A stretch of 64,000 bases of DNA from Neovahlkampfia damariscottae. Lineage: Eukaryota > Heterolobosea > Selenaionea > Neovahlkampfiida > Neovahlkampfiidae. Numbering within the stretch: the first letter of the stretch is position 1; each line of letters opens with the position of its first letter. Location: contig JABLTG010000015.1 in assembly GCA_016618085.1 (NCBI GenBank), positions 1 through 64,000 of the forward strand, read 5' to 3'. The translations under genes and the position numbers were made by a program. The notes beneath the pieces are model-generated. The model saw only the letters and a program-made list of their open reading frames with translations. It did not search any database and was not told where the DNA came from. Below, in pieces: positions 34,321 through 44,754 of the stretch.

Positions 34321-34767
34321 CTCCGTTTGCCTTGCCCACCAACTCGAGCAAAAACCTGCATTTCCCGTTTATTTTTGACCTCTCCCCCTACTCCCAAATG
34401 CAAAAAAATACTCACCTTTTCCGATTTAAAGCACCTTTTTGAATTCAACTTTTTTTACAACTTTTTGGTCAAAATGAATTACAAAATTATTGTAAATATA
34501 AATTATTAAACCCAATGTAGACATTTTGGACGCACATTATTTAATGCAACTATATGCTCACGTTCCCCGATTTACACCACCTTTTTTATACAAGAAAAGT
34601 CGTGTTTTTACGTGTAACGCAACACTTCAAATAGAAACGTGACACTTTCAATTGAAACATGAGTTTTCCAGTAAATAAAAATTTTGTGCTTAATTTTTGG
34701 TCTTTTTGTACTTTCTAATTGTTATATTATTTTACAACAAGAATTCTGCCAATAGCAACAGACTGAG
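34321..34767. other. Non-coding stretch of unusual composition with a repeat copy
   Basis: No coding frame with protein-like character. The first 120 bases are C-rich (CCTTGCCCACC, CTCCCCCTACTCCC), unlike anything else in the window. The later part contains one copy of the dispersed repeat seen at 36.7 kb. CCAAT at 34749 is 14 bases from the next start codon. Confidence 0.55.
34615..34690. repeat. Dispersed repeat, copy A
   Basis: Starts TAACGCAACACTTCAAATAG and contains GAAACGTGACACTTTCAATT. It aligns with copy B at 36746-36810 (TAACGAAACACTTCAGTTTG, GAAACATGACACTTTTAATT) at roughly three quarters identity by eye. The two copies bracket the LEA2-like and exonuclease genes. Confidence 0.6.
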
Positions 34768-35378
34768 ATGAACATCCAACAAAATAAATATGAAAAGTTT
34801 GATATAGAAGAACCAAAAAAAATTATAATAATTCAAAAACCAAAACAAGACAATTGTTGTGATTGTTGTTGTGGTTTTTGTTGTTATTATTTTTGCGTGT
34901 TAATATTTTTATTTTGTGCATGCTTATTTCTTATTGCTGGCTTTGTTTTTTCACCTTTTATTCTCAGAAATGGTATTGATACTCACTTTAAAGATTATAA
35001 AGTTAATGGATTTACTATTTCACTTAGACCTCCTGATATCAAAATACTTTTGGATACGTATTTTTCAATCAAAAATAATGGATATTTCACTTGGAATTTA
35101 GACTCAACGTCTTATACTATTTATTTTGAGTCAGAAAAACTTTTGAGTTCTGCAAAACAAGGAAGAAAACTGGAATTATCACCTAATGGAGTTGAAGAAT
35201 TAACTTTAAAGGTGACTTTAGACCTCAATGATATCAGTTATGAACTTTTGCAAAAAATTTATGATCAATACCAACTTACTGGAAATTAACGTTCATGATT
35301 GAAGGAAACTTTGAATTCTCTTCAAGTTTCTTGAAGTTGCCAACAATGGTCAGCTCTAAAGATGTGACCGTTCCATAA
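34768..35378 (+). CDS. LEA2/WHy-domain (NDR1/HIN1-like) membrane protein, one frameshift
   Basis: The cytosolic start is followed by a Cys cluster (CCDCCCGFCCYYFC) and one membrane helix, probably palmitoylated. A WHy/LEA2 beta-sandwich domain follows (IKNNGYFTWNLDSTSYTIYF, GRKLELSPNG). The frame stops at 35288, yet the next frame continues the domain with TFMIEGNFEFSSSFLKLPTM to TAA 35376-35378. AAA at 35283-35285 with one more A would join them (about 203 residues). LEA2 proteins of this layout occur widely in plants and protists; in plants they are membrane proteins of stress and defence. Function here is unknown. Confidence 0.68.
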
Positions 35379-35612
35379 TTAATCTTTTTGAATAAATTTA
35401 CAAGAAAATAAATTTCTTAAATTTGGATTTTTAATTTAATATTATTCTTGCATTGAAAAATATTAGAATTTTATGAATAAACAATGACAAATCTCAGTTT
35501 CAAGTTCTCATAGTTTTTCGCATCCCTCATTTTGGTTCACTATAATATTACTTTATCAAACAATGCAATAGTTTTGTTATTATTTAAACAAAGGGCGGAT
35601 TAGATTCAAACA

Positions 35613-36251
35613 ATGAAACATTATTTTGCAGTTGATGTTGAGACCACTGGTCAATATATGAACAAAAATGCAATGATTGCATTTGGTTGCACTGTTATGG
35701 ACCAAGATATGAAAGAAGTGGATAATTTTGTGACATTCATGTCAATTCCAAATGAAAGAATCTGGGAGGAAAGATGTGTCAATGAGTTTTGGTCCAAACA
35801 AAAAGAAACATTGGAACATATTGAAAAACATATGAAAGAACCAAAAGAAGAAATGGAACGTTTTTCAAAGTGTATAGATGAAATAGATTTAAGATATGGA
35901 AGTAATTTAGTTGTACTAAGTGATTTTTGTGCTTATGATATTGCTTGGATTAACAATTATTTAGAATTTTTCACAAACAGATATTCACTTTATTATATGT
36001 TAGCACCAAATGAACACCAAAAAGGAAAAGAAAAAATTTATTGGTTTCGGAGAATATGGGACACAAATTCTGCATATCATGGAGCACTAACAATACTTCA
36101 TCCAAATGAACATCATGAGTGGAATTTGGAAAAAAAACTAGGAATTCAAAATGAAAGGTGGGAAAATGATCCCAATCCTTTGAATGATGCCAGAAATATT
36201 GCTTCAAATTTTATTTTATTTTTGAAAAAAAACAAAAAAATGAATGAATAA
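35613..36251 (+). CDS. DEDD-family 3'-5' exonuclease
   Basis: 212 residues, no introns. ExoI motif FAVDVETTG (Asp and Glu metal ligands), ExoII region VVLSDFCAYDIAWIN, and ExoIII-type PLNDARNIA give the four acidic residues of the RNase T/DnaQ superfamily. The central insertion (FWSKQKETLEHIEKHM) is like that of small stand-alone exonucleases known from some large DNA viruses and phages, as well as cells. It lies alone among repeats and a dead gene, and is one of the few genes here without a nearby CCAAT. A foreign origin is possible but unproven. Confidence 0.8.
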   Translation: MKHYFAVDVETTGQYMNKNAMIAFGCTVMDQDMKEVDNFVTFMSIPNERIWEERCVNEFWSKQKETLEHIEKHMKEPKEEMERFSKCIDEIDLRYGSNLVVLSDFCAYDIAWINNYLEFFTNRYSLYYMLAPNEHQKGKEKIYWFRRIWDTNSAYHGALTILHPNEHHEWNLEKKLGIQNERWENDPNPLNDARNIASNFILFLKKNKKMNE

Positions 36252-36339
36252 AGAACTAAACTTCAACATGGTGCCTTATGTGTTTGTTCCTTCTTTTTAA
36301 AAATTAAACATATCAAGTTACTTATTTCAAACAACGCAA

Positions 36340-36480
36340 TTTATTTATAGAAACTGGACTTAGTTGATTGAAACCCTACTTGGTTGGTATAACCGGACTT
36401 AGTTGGAATAAAGTACCACTATTCAGAAAAACATCACTTAGTTGGTTGAAACACCCTACTTCAAATGGAAAACCAAGGTT
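36340..36480. repeat. Degenerate tandem-like repeat with ACTTAGTTGG units
   Basis: Variants of (C)ACTTAGTTGxTTGAAAC or xACTTGGTTGG recur at least four times in 140 bases (GACTTAGTTGATTGAAAC, CACTTAGTTGGTTGAAAC, GACTTAGTTGGAAT). No coding potential. Confidence 0.6.
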
Positions 36481-36857
36481 TATTTGTATACCGTGACTAA
36501 TTACGTAGGAGTCTTATTAAGACTCTTGGACAATTCGTCACGTTATGATAATAAACTTTAGTTTCCAACTTGAAGTGTCGTGTTTTAAATAAACAAGTCG
36601 TGGTTTCAATAATAACATCTCTAATTAGACAACAAGTGGTGTTATTCACAACAAGTATAATTAAGCAATAAGTGGTGTTTTTAAGCAATAAGTATTGTTA
36701 CTCACAATAAGTTATTTATTGCATAAAAAGTCATGCTAATACAAATAACGAAACACTTCAGTTTGAAACATGACACTTTTAATTAAAACATGGAGTTTGA
36801 AGGAAAAGAAAATTTATTCTTCGATTCTTTGCTTCTTTTGACTGTTCAATTTAATAT
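36481..36857. repeat. Repeat cluster with direct and inverted copies (dispersed repeat, copy B)
   Basis: Copy B (36746-36810) matches copy A at 34.6 kb. A second, inverted version lies at about 36565-36615 (GAAGTGTCGTGTTTTAAAT against the reverse complement of GAAACATGACACTTTTAAT). In between, AATAAGTGGTGTT-type units repeat three to four times. The layout resembles a degraded foldback or MITE-like element. No gene is seen in this gap. Confidence 0.5.
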
Positions 36858-37607
36858 TTATTCTTTGTTTTTATAAAATGGTCCTCTTCCAAAGGGTTTA
36901 TCCCATTTTTTACAGCCATCTTCAAGAATTTCAATCATTTTCTCGACTACTGAATTATAATCAATAGTTTCGTCATCATCTTGAATATCACTTGCTGCTG
37001 ATTTGAGTTGATGAATAACTTTTTCTTTTGGAGTACTTAGTTTTCCGGTGTGCACCAAATCATCTCCGATTTTTTTGACATAGTTTTTGATTTGGCATAT
37101 TATTTTTCCATCTTCATCGTTTGACCATTTACTATTTTCATAATCCGTGGTGTTTTGAAGTTCCTTGATTGTATAAACTGAGTTTTTTATCATCTTTTTC
37201 TTGCTTCCCAAAACTTCTAGAACTATGTAATTTTCTATTGCTCTAACTACTTCACGAGAATCAATTTGAAATAATTTTAGTTCTATATTTTTAACTTTCT
37301 TTTCTAATTCTTGAATTTTTAATTTTAACTCGTTGTTTTCTTTTACTAGTTTGTCATTTTCTTCTTTGAGATCATTATTTTGTTTTTGGAGCTGACTCAC
37401 TCTTTCATCTAAGATGGTGATTCTCTTTGATGAATCTATTGTCAAGTCACTAAACTTTTTCTCAAGATCATCATGCTTATTCCTTAATTCCTTATTTTCT
37501 TTTTTTAATTTCTCATTTTCATTTATGATTTTCTCAAATTCTTCTTTTGGCACGTCAACTCTCTCAATAAGTTGAAATCTCCTATCTTGAAATGGGTTTG
37601 AATCCAT
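36858..37607 (-). CDS. Coiled-coil protein of unknown function
   Basis: 249 residues, intronless. Residues 20-115 are a strong coiled coil (heptads such as LKKENKELRNKHDDLEKKF). Residues 115-249 form a compact, probably helical domain (REVVRAIENYIVLEVLG, FGRGPFYKNKE end). I do not recognise the family. ATTGG is 33 bases upstream, inside the coding-like fragment on the other strand. Confidence 0.75.
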   Translation of the reverse strand: MDSNPFQDRRFQLIERVDVPKEEFEKIINENEKLKKENKELRNKHDDLEKKFSDLTIDSSKRITILDERVSQLQKQNNDLKEENDKLVKENNELKLKIQELEKKVKNIELKLFQIDSREVVRAIENYIVLEVLGSKKKMIKNSVYTIKELQNTTDYENSKWSNDEDGKIICQIKNYVKKIGDDLVHTGKLSTPKEKVIHQLKSAASDIQDDDETIDYNSVVEKMIEILEDGCKKWDKPFGRGPFYKNKE

Positions 37608-37612
37608 GAAAG

Positions 37613-37933
37613 TTGGAATTTGACTTTACTGAAGAAATTGATTGGAAATTCCAGTCTTTCCAAGGTCACTTTGTTCGGTTTGAGTTTTTTGTTCAATTTG
37701 TATATCTTTCATATTTTATTTATGATAGAGATAGAGCGATTATTGACATTTATTTTCTAGTTGAATTTGCTAATTTAATGGATACTCATAAATTTTATAT
37801 GAATAAAAAACTATGGGACCCACGAATTATTTTAGGAGAAGATGGGCTAGAATCTGGTATATCTCAAAATGAATTGTTTGATACATTTTTTCCAATTTTG
37901 AACATTTGGATTTTAGTCATCATTTACCTTTAA
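37613..37933 (+). other. Coding-like fragment of unknown identity
   Basis: The frame has protein-like composition (DRDRAIIDIYFLVEFANL, FYMNKKLWDPRIILG) but no ATG unless an intron at about 37612 joins it to an ATG that overlaps the neighbour's start codon. After 37933 another frame carries LDFSHHLPLMGNFTKSC. It is probably a gene remnant, or the promoter side of its neighbour. Not assigned. Confidence 0.3.
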
Positions 37934-38090
37934 TGGGAAATTTCACCAAATCTTGTGATTCCAAATTTCTGATTCTTCAAAGAATAAAATTTCTGATTTG
38001 ACTGATCCATTTTTTATCACCAGGAATCGAAAATAGAACTGAACAGAAAACTGATTTTTTGTCCAATCAAAAAATATCCTCCATTCTGAA

Positions 38091-39868
38091 ATGGACAACA
38101 ATTTTGAAGTTGAAAAAAATTTAACAATAAATGAAAACCAATTAGTAGATACCATTGAAGAAAAAAAGACGGAAATGGAGACAAAAGAAAACTTTTACTC
38201 TGTAAAAAATATACTTACACTTCTTTATCAAGTTATAGAACCCTACTATGATTTATTAATCATCAATAACAAATTTAGATGGTTATTTCTAAGGTTAATA
38301 GTTGAATTATTAATATTTAGTTCATTTTCTGGAACGATTGGTGTTTATTTTTCGGAGATTGCTCTTTTGTCTCTAATTGAGTCAAAATCGGGCGGTTCAT
38401 CAGGTTTTGCTCTTGGTGGTGTATATTTATGTTATGCTTTACCTCCAATTATGCTTGTATTTTTTGTAATTTATTGATCTTTTTCAGATGTTGATCACTG
38501 GAGGAATTGCAGATTTTTTTGACAAGAGAAAGATTATGGTAATTGCAGATCTGATCAGATCAGTTCTGGCTTTATTGAATCTATTAGTTTTAATTAATGT
38601 TGAAAGATTCAAAGGTTTCTTTTATGTCATTCTATTTCTTAGTGTATCTTGTTCTGCATTTTTTGATCCTTGTAGAGAAGGATTTGTTCCATTTATTGTT
38701 CCAAGAGAAAAATTGACTGCATCAAGTGCTATTGATGCCTTGACTTGGATGACATGTACTTTCATTGGAGGTGAGTGTTATTTTCCTCATTAATTTTTGA
38801 AAAGGATCTATTGGAGGTTTGGTCACCGCTACTCTTGGATATTATTGGAATTTCACTTTGAATTCAGTTACTTTTCTGTTTTCTTCTCTTTTTGTTGCTC
38901 AGTTATTTAGATTTCCTGAATTAACTGTTGATGAATTAAGAAAAAAGTAAAATTTGTTGAAAATTAATATTAGAGCTGAGCAAATGGATAAAGAAGAAAA
39001 AGAAGAAATGTTGAAAAACCAAGAAAGTACTGATGAGCCAATTGAATTAAAAGAAAATGAAACTGATGAGAAAGAAGAAACGAAAGAAATTCAATCAGTT
39101 GAAAAGAAAGAAATTGAACAAAAAATGGAAGAAGAAAAAGAAACATCCGTTGATTTGGAACCATCCAACTTGATTTACACTGAAAATAGCATAAAAGAAG
39201 AAGAACTGAAACAAGAACCAGGTGCTTTAGAAGCTGTTAAATCGTTCCTTACTGAAATGTTTCTTGGAATCAAGTATTTGATCAAAAATCCTTATGCTTT
39301 ATCACTTGTTGGGATCAAAGGAACATTTGTTGTTGCGTATATATTCATGGATTTTTTGACCATCAAATTCGCAGATGGGCAATTCAAAATTGGAGATAAT
39401 CCATCAGCGATGTTAGGAATTACAAAAGCTCTATTGGGAATTTCAGCTGGTTTGACCCCTGTTTTGCTTGAAAGATTAATCAAACCGACAGTTGCAAAAA
39501 TGAGATTTATTATTTTTTGCACATCATGCTTGTCATTTTTCGCATTTATTTTACTTTATTGGTCTCCAAATGTTGTTGTATATTTAATTGGTATTTTCAT
39601 TTCTGGACCAGTTATTGGTGTTCCATGGGTATTTTCCACAGCAATGATTCAAAGAACTGTTCCTAAAGAGTTGATTGGTAGAATTATTGTAATGGATTAT
39701 GGATTTTTCATGAATATTACTCAATTAATTTCGATTTTCACTATTAGTGTCAGTATTGATATCATTGGTTTCAATGTTTATCAATTAGCATTAATGGCAG
39801 CAATTTTTGGTGGTTGTATGTCAGTCTACTATGGAATTTGGTGTTTTATCACAAGAAATTATGAATAA
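38091..39868 (+). CDS. Major facilitator superfamily transporter with long acidic central loop
   Basis: Exons 38091-38456, 38488-38770, 38805-38946 and 38974-39868 give 561 residues. The N-terminal half has about six helices with the MFS loop ITGGIADFFDKRKIM (GxxxDxxxRR-like) and FDPCREGFVPFIVPREKL, resembling the MFS_3/enterobactin-exporter branch. A 90-residue Glu/Lys-rich loop separates it from the C-terminal six helices (GPVIGVPWVFSTAMIQRTVP, ELIGRIIVMDYG). Substrate unknown. CCAAT lies 23 bases upstream. Introns are 27-34 bases. Confidence 0.85.
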
Positions 39869-39993
39869 TAAAAAAGAAACAAATATTAAACTGTTTTTTA
39901 ACTGAATAAAAATATCAAGGGATTCAACGTGGAATTCCATCAACATTCAATGATTGGTTGAAGAAAACAAGATCGATAAATTTAAAAACTAAT

Positions 39994-40485
39994 TTATTGA
40001 ATCAATTTTTGGTTCGTGGAATATTCACAACTTGGAATGATTTTACATTTTTTGGATTTAAACGCTTGCAGTTCCTTTTCAAATTGTTCTTTTTCAATTT
40101 GATTTTTTACAGTTTCCAAATAGAATACATCTCTTGCTTCATGATTCCAAAAAGTTTCTAATTCTGATGAACTCAGATCTTCAAACTCTTCTTCGATGGC
40201 TGTTTTGACCATGTTGATGAATGGACCAAAAGTTTCGAAAAGTTTGTTACCAGCAGATGTAAAGCTATCAGAAATCTTTTCAGTTTTTTCTTTCAGTAAA
40301 TATTTTGCACTTAGTATCTTTGATTCATCTTCCAACCATTTATCCACCATTTCTCTTGATTCAGGAAATGTGGAATGACTTGCATTGAGTTCATTTAGTT
40401 TTTCCATGTATTCCATGTGTAGTTTTCTCTTTTCCAGAACAAATTGTTCTTGCAAATAATTTTGTGTTTCTTGTGTTGTTTTCAT
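39994..40485 (-). CDS. Helical protein of unknown function
   Basis: 163 residues from ATG 40485 (the longer frame starts with GTG). Almost wholly helical, Glu/Lys-rich, with a weak coiled coil (QEQFVLEKRKLHMEYMEKL). No signal peptide or recognisable domain. CCAAT at 40547-40551 is about 61 bases upstream. It ends 126 bases from the MFS gene, convergent with it. Confidence 0.6.
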   Translation of the reverse strand: MKTTQETQNYLQEQFVLEKRKLHMEYMEKLNELNASHSTFPESREMVDKWLEDESKILSAKYLLKEKTEKISDSFTSAGNKLFETFGPFINMVKTAIEEEFEDLSSSELETFWNHEARDVFYLETVKNQIEKEQFEKELQAFKSKKCKIIPSCEYSTNQKLIQ

Positions 40486-40624
40486 TTTGTATTTTGATTC
40501 AAACACAATTCGGATCACTTTTTATGAATACATTGGGGGTATTTGACCAATGAAAATCAACTTCCAAAAAATTTTATTGGACCGATATCCGGTTTATTTT
40601 CTCTTCTTAATACCAAAAAGATAA

Positions 40625-40708
40625 TCTCCGGAGCAGGAATCGAACCAGCGACAATTCGATGTCTATGAACACTACAGTCGAATGCTCTACCAACTGAGCT
40701 ATCCAGAG
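40625..40708 (-). tRNA. tRNA-Tyr (GTA anticodon) with an 11-base intron
   Basis: Read on the minus strand: acceptor CTCTGGA pairs with TCCGGAG (one G-T pair), discriminator A. The C1-G72 pair is typical of eukaryotic tRNA-Tyr. D arm GCTC/GAGC, anticodon stem TTCGA/TCGAA, loop CTGTAGA once the intron TGTTCATAGAC (after position 37) is removed, variable loop TTGTC, T arm GCTGG-TTCGATT-CCTGC with one U-U mismatch. The mature length is 73 bases. An intron at this site is usual for eukaryotic tRNA-Tyr and is removed by the tRNA splicing endonuclease. CCA is not encoded. Confidence 0.93.
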
Positions 40709-40826
40709 CTACTTGCTTGTAAACTTAATTTCATTGCTGACATTCAAGCTGTTGAAAATCTCTTGGATTTGTTGTTTTTGATCTCTTTCATGACATGTTG
40801 GTAGAATATCAACAAAATTAAATTTA

Positions 40827-41906
40827 TTATAATTTTGAAATCTGAGGTTGTTTAAATTCTTTTCCAATCAGCTGTTTATCATTTCCAACAGAAAATATTT
40901 GAAAAGCTTCGTGAATGTTCCAATCAACTGCATTTACATCTTCTCTGTGAATTTTATGTTCAAAAATTAAATCAAAACCAACTTTTGTGTCCCAAATCTG
41001 ATTATTAATGAAAAAATAAGCACTTACTCTCACTGTTTTGTCCTTTCCACATGAAGTCAACCTATCTGGAAATGTTGTATCAAATTTCACATTTTTAACA
41101 AATTTGTGAGCTTCTTGAATTTTTATCGGTTGAAGAGGATTTCTCACATCCCATATCAATATTTTATCATTTACAGTTCCAACAGCAACAATCCAATCAT
41201 CCCGTTTGTGCCAATCCAAACCACGAAGTGAACATGGATCTTTTTTATCCAATAATGTATTAACTGAATACTCAGAACGTAAATCCCATATTTTTAACAA
41301 AGCATCTTGAGAAGAACTTGCAAACTCAAATTCATTATTTGGGTTCCATCTTTTTTTTTGTGTGAGTACAAAAAAATCTTACTTAACATTGTAAATGAAT
41401 TTTGTATGTTCTGCAAATGTATTTCGTATTTTACTCAAATTTGATCCATCAAATAATTGTATTCTTGAAGATTCTGAACCAACTAAAATTAACTCTTTTT
41501 TCAAATTGTTCCAATCTATTGAAGTTACATGATATCCTTCTTCTGATAAAACTTCAGTTTTTTTTTTTTCATTGATATTCCATAAATTAAAAGTTCCATC
41601 ATGATTTGCTGACAATAATAAATCTTGATAATTTTCTGACCAACAAATTTGATGAACTCCAATTTTATTGTCAATTTTTTGAAGAATTTTTGATTCAATT
41701 GAATCTATGATATATATTGAGCCATTATGATACCAATTATCTGTCTCCATGGTTGAGACTGCACAAATATTTTTGTAGTAGGTACTGAATGAAACATCAG
41801 TTGCTTGGAAATCGAATGAGATTTTCATTGGATGAAAAAAAATTGAAGAAAATTTAAGTTTTATTGATGTGTTAAATCCATTTTTAAATTGATATTTTAA
41901 ATCCAT
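40827..41906 (-). CDS. PEX7: Peroxisomal targeting signal 2 receptor, peroxin-7
   Basis: Exons 41906-41383, 41349-41028 and 40997-40827 give 338 residues of WD40 propeller. Matches to PEX7 include CWSENYQDLLLSANHDG, WNPNNEFEFASSSQDALLKI followed by WDLR, DWHKRDDWIVAVGTVNDKI, and GKDKTVRIWDTK. PEX7 carries PTS2 proteins to the peroxisome. The frame stops at 40827, but a shifted frame continues with coding-like NFVDILPTCHERDQKQQIQE to a TAG ending at 40709, one base before the tRNA. The true C-terminus may be longer. It shares one CCAAT (41915-41919) with the divergent receptor gene. Confidence 0.88.
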
Positions 41907-41914
41907 TTTTTTGT

Positions 41915-41919
41915 CCAAT
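41915..41919. promoter_or_regulatory. Single CCAAT box between divergent start codons
   Basis: PEX7 (ATG 41906) and the 7TM gene (ATG 41957) are 50 bases apart and share this one pentamer, 8 and 37 bases from the two starts. It is the smallest divergent unit in the window. Confidence 0.5.
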
Positions 41920-41956
41920 CAAACAAACTTTAATTCTCAACGTCAAAAAATTTCGT

Positions 41957-43463
41957 ATGCTGAAAATACACAATATTGTTATTTTGATTTTATCCATCAT
42001 TACAATATTTTCAGCACTTTCAAATATATTGATCACAGTGGTTGTCAAAAGGTTGAGACAAAACAAATTATTTTTTGTAATTTTATTCATGTGTATAGCC
42101 GGAATTGGAAACGAAATATTTAAAATAATTGGAGTTTTAGGAGAAAATTATATCAACTCAAGATCAACTTTATGTGGTATTCAAGGCATAATGTAAGAAA
42201 TTTTTTTTTTTGAAAAAACAGGATCAACGGATTTTGGTTATGGAAAGATTTTTCAATGCTAAACTTGATTTTTTTATTATATATTCATGTATCAAACCAA
42301 AACAACTGGAATGATTTGGAACGAAGAAAATCCAATTTTGAATTCACATCCAAATTTTTCAAATCAATTCTATCATTTCAAACGTATATTTATTTAATTT
42401 CAATGATTTCTCCATTTGCCATATTTTCATTAATTTATTTATTTAACAACAAAATATTTGAATATGATCCAATTTTGAAAAAGTGTGACTTCAAAAGAGA
42501 ATATAATGTTATTATAGTTACTGCATTTGATTTATTTATTTTAGGTATTAATTCAATTTTGATTACTTCAATGTTTATCAAAAAAATTAAAACGAAACAT
42601 TACAACCAATCAGATTTACCACCTTGTAACAACCAATTGGATGATTTAACTTTTCAAAAGGGACTAGATTTTTATCAATGATGATTTATCCTGCAATTTG
42701 GTTATTTTCATCAACTTGTGTTATTTTTTCATACATTAGTTTCAATAGGAATCCTGATAGTACAGTTGATTATGTTTATCACCTTTTTGGACCAAGATTT
42801 CATACTTTTGTCATACCATTTGTAAGATTTTTGAATCATTCAACTGTTGAATTAGACAACTGGTTTGATAATCAATAAAGTTGAAAAATTGAATTTTGAG
42901 ACTACAATGAAAGATATTGAATTTTGTAAAAGTTTCAAATATTTTTTGAAAGAACGTGATTGGATACTTCAATGTTTTTTAGATTCTCAGTTAATTTCAA
43001 ATAATTTTGATGAATTTAAACAAGTAATTTTTTCCTTTTTTAAATGACCAATTAGAATTTTTGGGAGACCTATTGCTATGAAGATGAATTTACAGATTTC
43101 GTGAAATATGAAAATTTTGATGATTTTTCAGAAAATTTTACAAAAGAAAATTTAAAATTACTAGAAGAAGATTTAGAAATCAAACTGTATAATATTTTTC
43201 AAAATGAATATATCAAATCGGATTATTATCAAAAATCTGAAATTTATTTAACTGAATTCTCAGAAAATGATTCATATTTACCTTTAATTTATTTCATTTT
43301 TAAATATATTTTATTGAGGCCTTGTTTGAAAAAAAAAGGATTTCATTCATTGAATTTGAAGCAAAAATATTTGAAACAATTACGAAATATTTTTCCAAGA
43401 ACTTTTGAATTGGAATCTTTTGAAAATAGTAAAAACTCAAGAACCCCATTACTCAAAAAATGA
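41957..43463 (+). CDS. Seven-transmembrane receptor-like protein with probable RGS-like C-terminus, two frameshifts
   Basis: Exons 41957-42192, 42222-43023 and 43056-43463, about 481 residues after two corrections. Seven helices are visible (first NIVILILSIITIFSALSNIL; fifth from FKREYNVIIVTAFDLFI). The frame breaks at a T5 run (42669-42673, one T short) and at TTT (42864-42866, one T extra); the two changes restore each other. The C-terminal 180 residues (FCKSFKYFLKERDWILQCFL ... NEYIKSDYYQK) resemble a divergent RGS domain. It is probably a G-protein-coupled receptor. It could be a pseudogene if the frameshifts are real. Confidence 0.6.
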
Positions 43464-43571
43464 AAGGACTTTTGATGTATCAAAAAAAAAAAGATAGAAT
43501 TTGAAAGAATTTAGAATTTTATTCTTTTATTCTATTTACAATTGTTGAATAATAACATTTTTCTTTCAAAA

Positions 43572-43865
43572 TCATTGCATTTGTACTTCCATGCTTTTTC
43601 TCAGTTTAAATTTTCGTACCAAATTAATCACTTGGTTTTTTCTAGTTTTTTCACTTTCAAGTTCTGAATCACTTCTCCTTTTGAGAATTTGAGGTTTTGT
43701 TTCCAAATTGGAAGGTAAAAATTTTGGGTTTGGAGTTGACTTGTTTTTTGGACTGTAAGTTGAATTTGTCATTTTATCAATGATCATTGTTTTCTTGATT
43801 TGATATTCTTCTTGAGTGATCAGTTTGTTTGTCAACAGTTCTTTGAGTTGAAAAAGTTGATTCAT
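43572..43865 (-). CDS. Small basic protein with SHOCT-like N-terminus
   Basis: 97 residues. The first 30 (LFQLKELLTNKLITQEEYQI) resemble a SHOCT motif (LxxLxxLxxxGxITxEEF), a short helix pair often fused to other domains. The rest is Lys/Ser/Pro-rich and probably disordered. ATTGG is 10 bases upstream of the ATG, which supports a real small gene. Function unknown. Confidence 0.55.
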   Translation of the reverse strand: MNQLFQLKELLTNKLITQEEYQIKKTMIIDKMTNSTYSPKNKSTPNPKFLPSNLETKPQILKRRSDSELESEKTRKNQVINLVRKFKLRKSMEVQMQ

Positions 43866-43965
43866 TTGTGATTTGATTGGCTCGGAAAATCAGATTTTAA
43901 TAAACCCGAATTTGGAGAAAGAATTGTAACAAAAAAATCCATTTTGGGAAAGAGTTTAAAATTTA

Positions 43966-44754
43966 TTATGCAGGTTGTCCAGTTGGTGCAAGATCAATTT
44001 CACGAATACAACAATGTTGTGGTGCATTGTAAATGAATAAACAAGAATCTGAAACATCTTTTGATTCTAAAACTTTTCCGAGTGTGTTTTTCCATGAATT
44101 ATAACCATCAATGACTTCTTTTGGATTAACTGATAATAAGTCTGTGTCTACAACACCCTAATTTTGTTTTTAAAATATTAGACAAATTTCTTACTGGACA
44201 AACAACAGAAACTCTGACTCCTGTGGATGCAACTTCTTCTCTGAGAGCTTCTGTAAATAAACAAACAGCAGCTTTTGTACCACAATATGTACTGTGATTT
44301 GGGAATGCTTTTAATCCAGCAATTGATGAAATATTGATGATTGTACCTTTCTTTCTTTGAATCATACCTTCTAAAACGAGATGTGTTCCATTTAAGACAC
44401 CTAAAACATTAACATCAAAACTTTTTTTGAAATTTTCTGGTTTTTGTTTTGCGAATTGTTCAATGAACATAATTCCAGCATTGTTAATCAATAAATCAGT
44501 TGGTCCAAATTTTGCTTCTGCTTTTTCAACTGCTTTTTTGTAAGTTTCTAAGTCTGTGACATCAACACTTTCGCATAAACAATCTGGAAGGTTTAATTTT
44601 TCCATAATTTCAACTCTACGACTAATAAGAAGTAAAGCATGTCCTTGAGCAGATAAATCTTTTGCAACTAAAGCAATTTTAATGTTTTTTTTGACTTACG
44701 TTGCATTCCGATGCCTGATGAAGCTCCTGTGATAACGCAAAGTGGTTTTGGCAT
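43966..44754 (-). CDS. Classical short-chain dehydrogenase/reductase (YdfG-like)
   Basis: Exons 44754-44700, 44667-44195 and 44157-43966 give 239 residues. TGASSGIG (nucleotide loop, spanning the first exon), NNAG, SS in NISSIAGLKAFP, and the catalytic YCGTK (YxxxK) are all present. ISRR after the second strand suggests NADP preference. The C-terminal CIREIDLAPTGQ is typical of the YdfG/serine-3-dehydrogenase group. It reduces or oxidises small hydroxy compounds; the substrate is unknown. CCAAT lies about 27 bases upstream. Confidence 0.9.
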
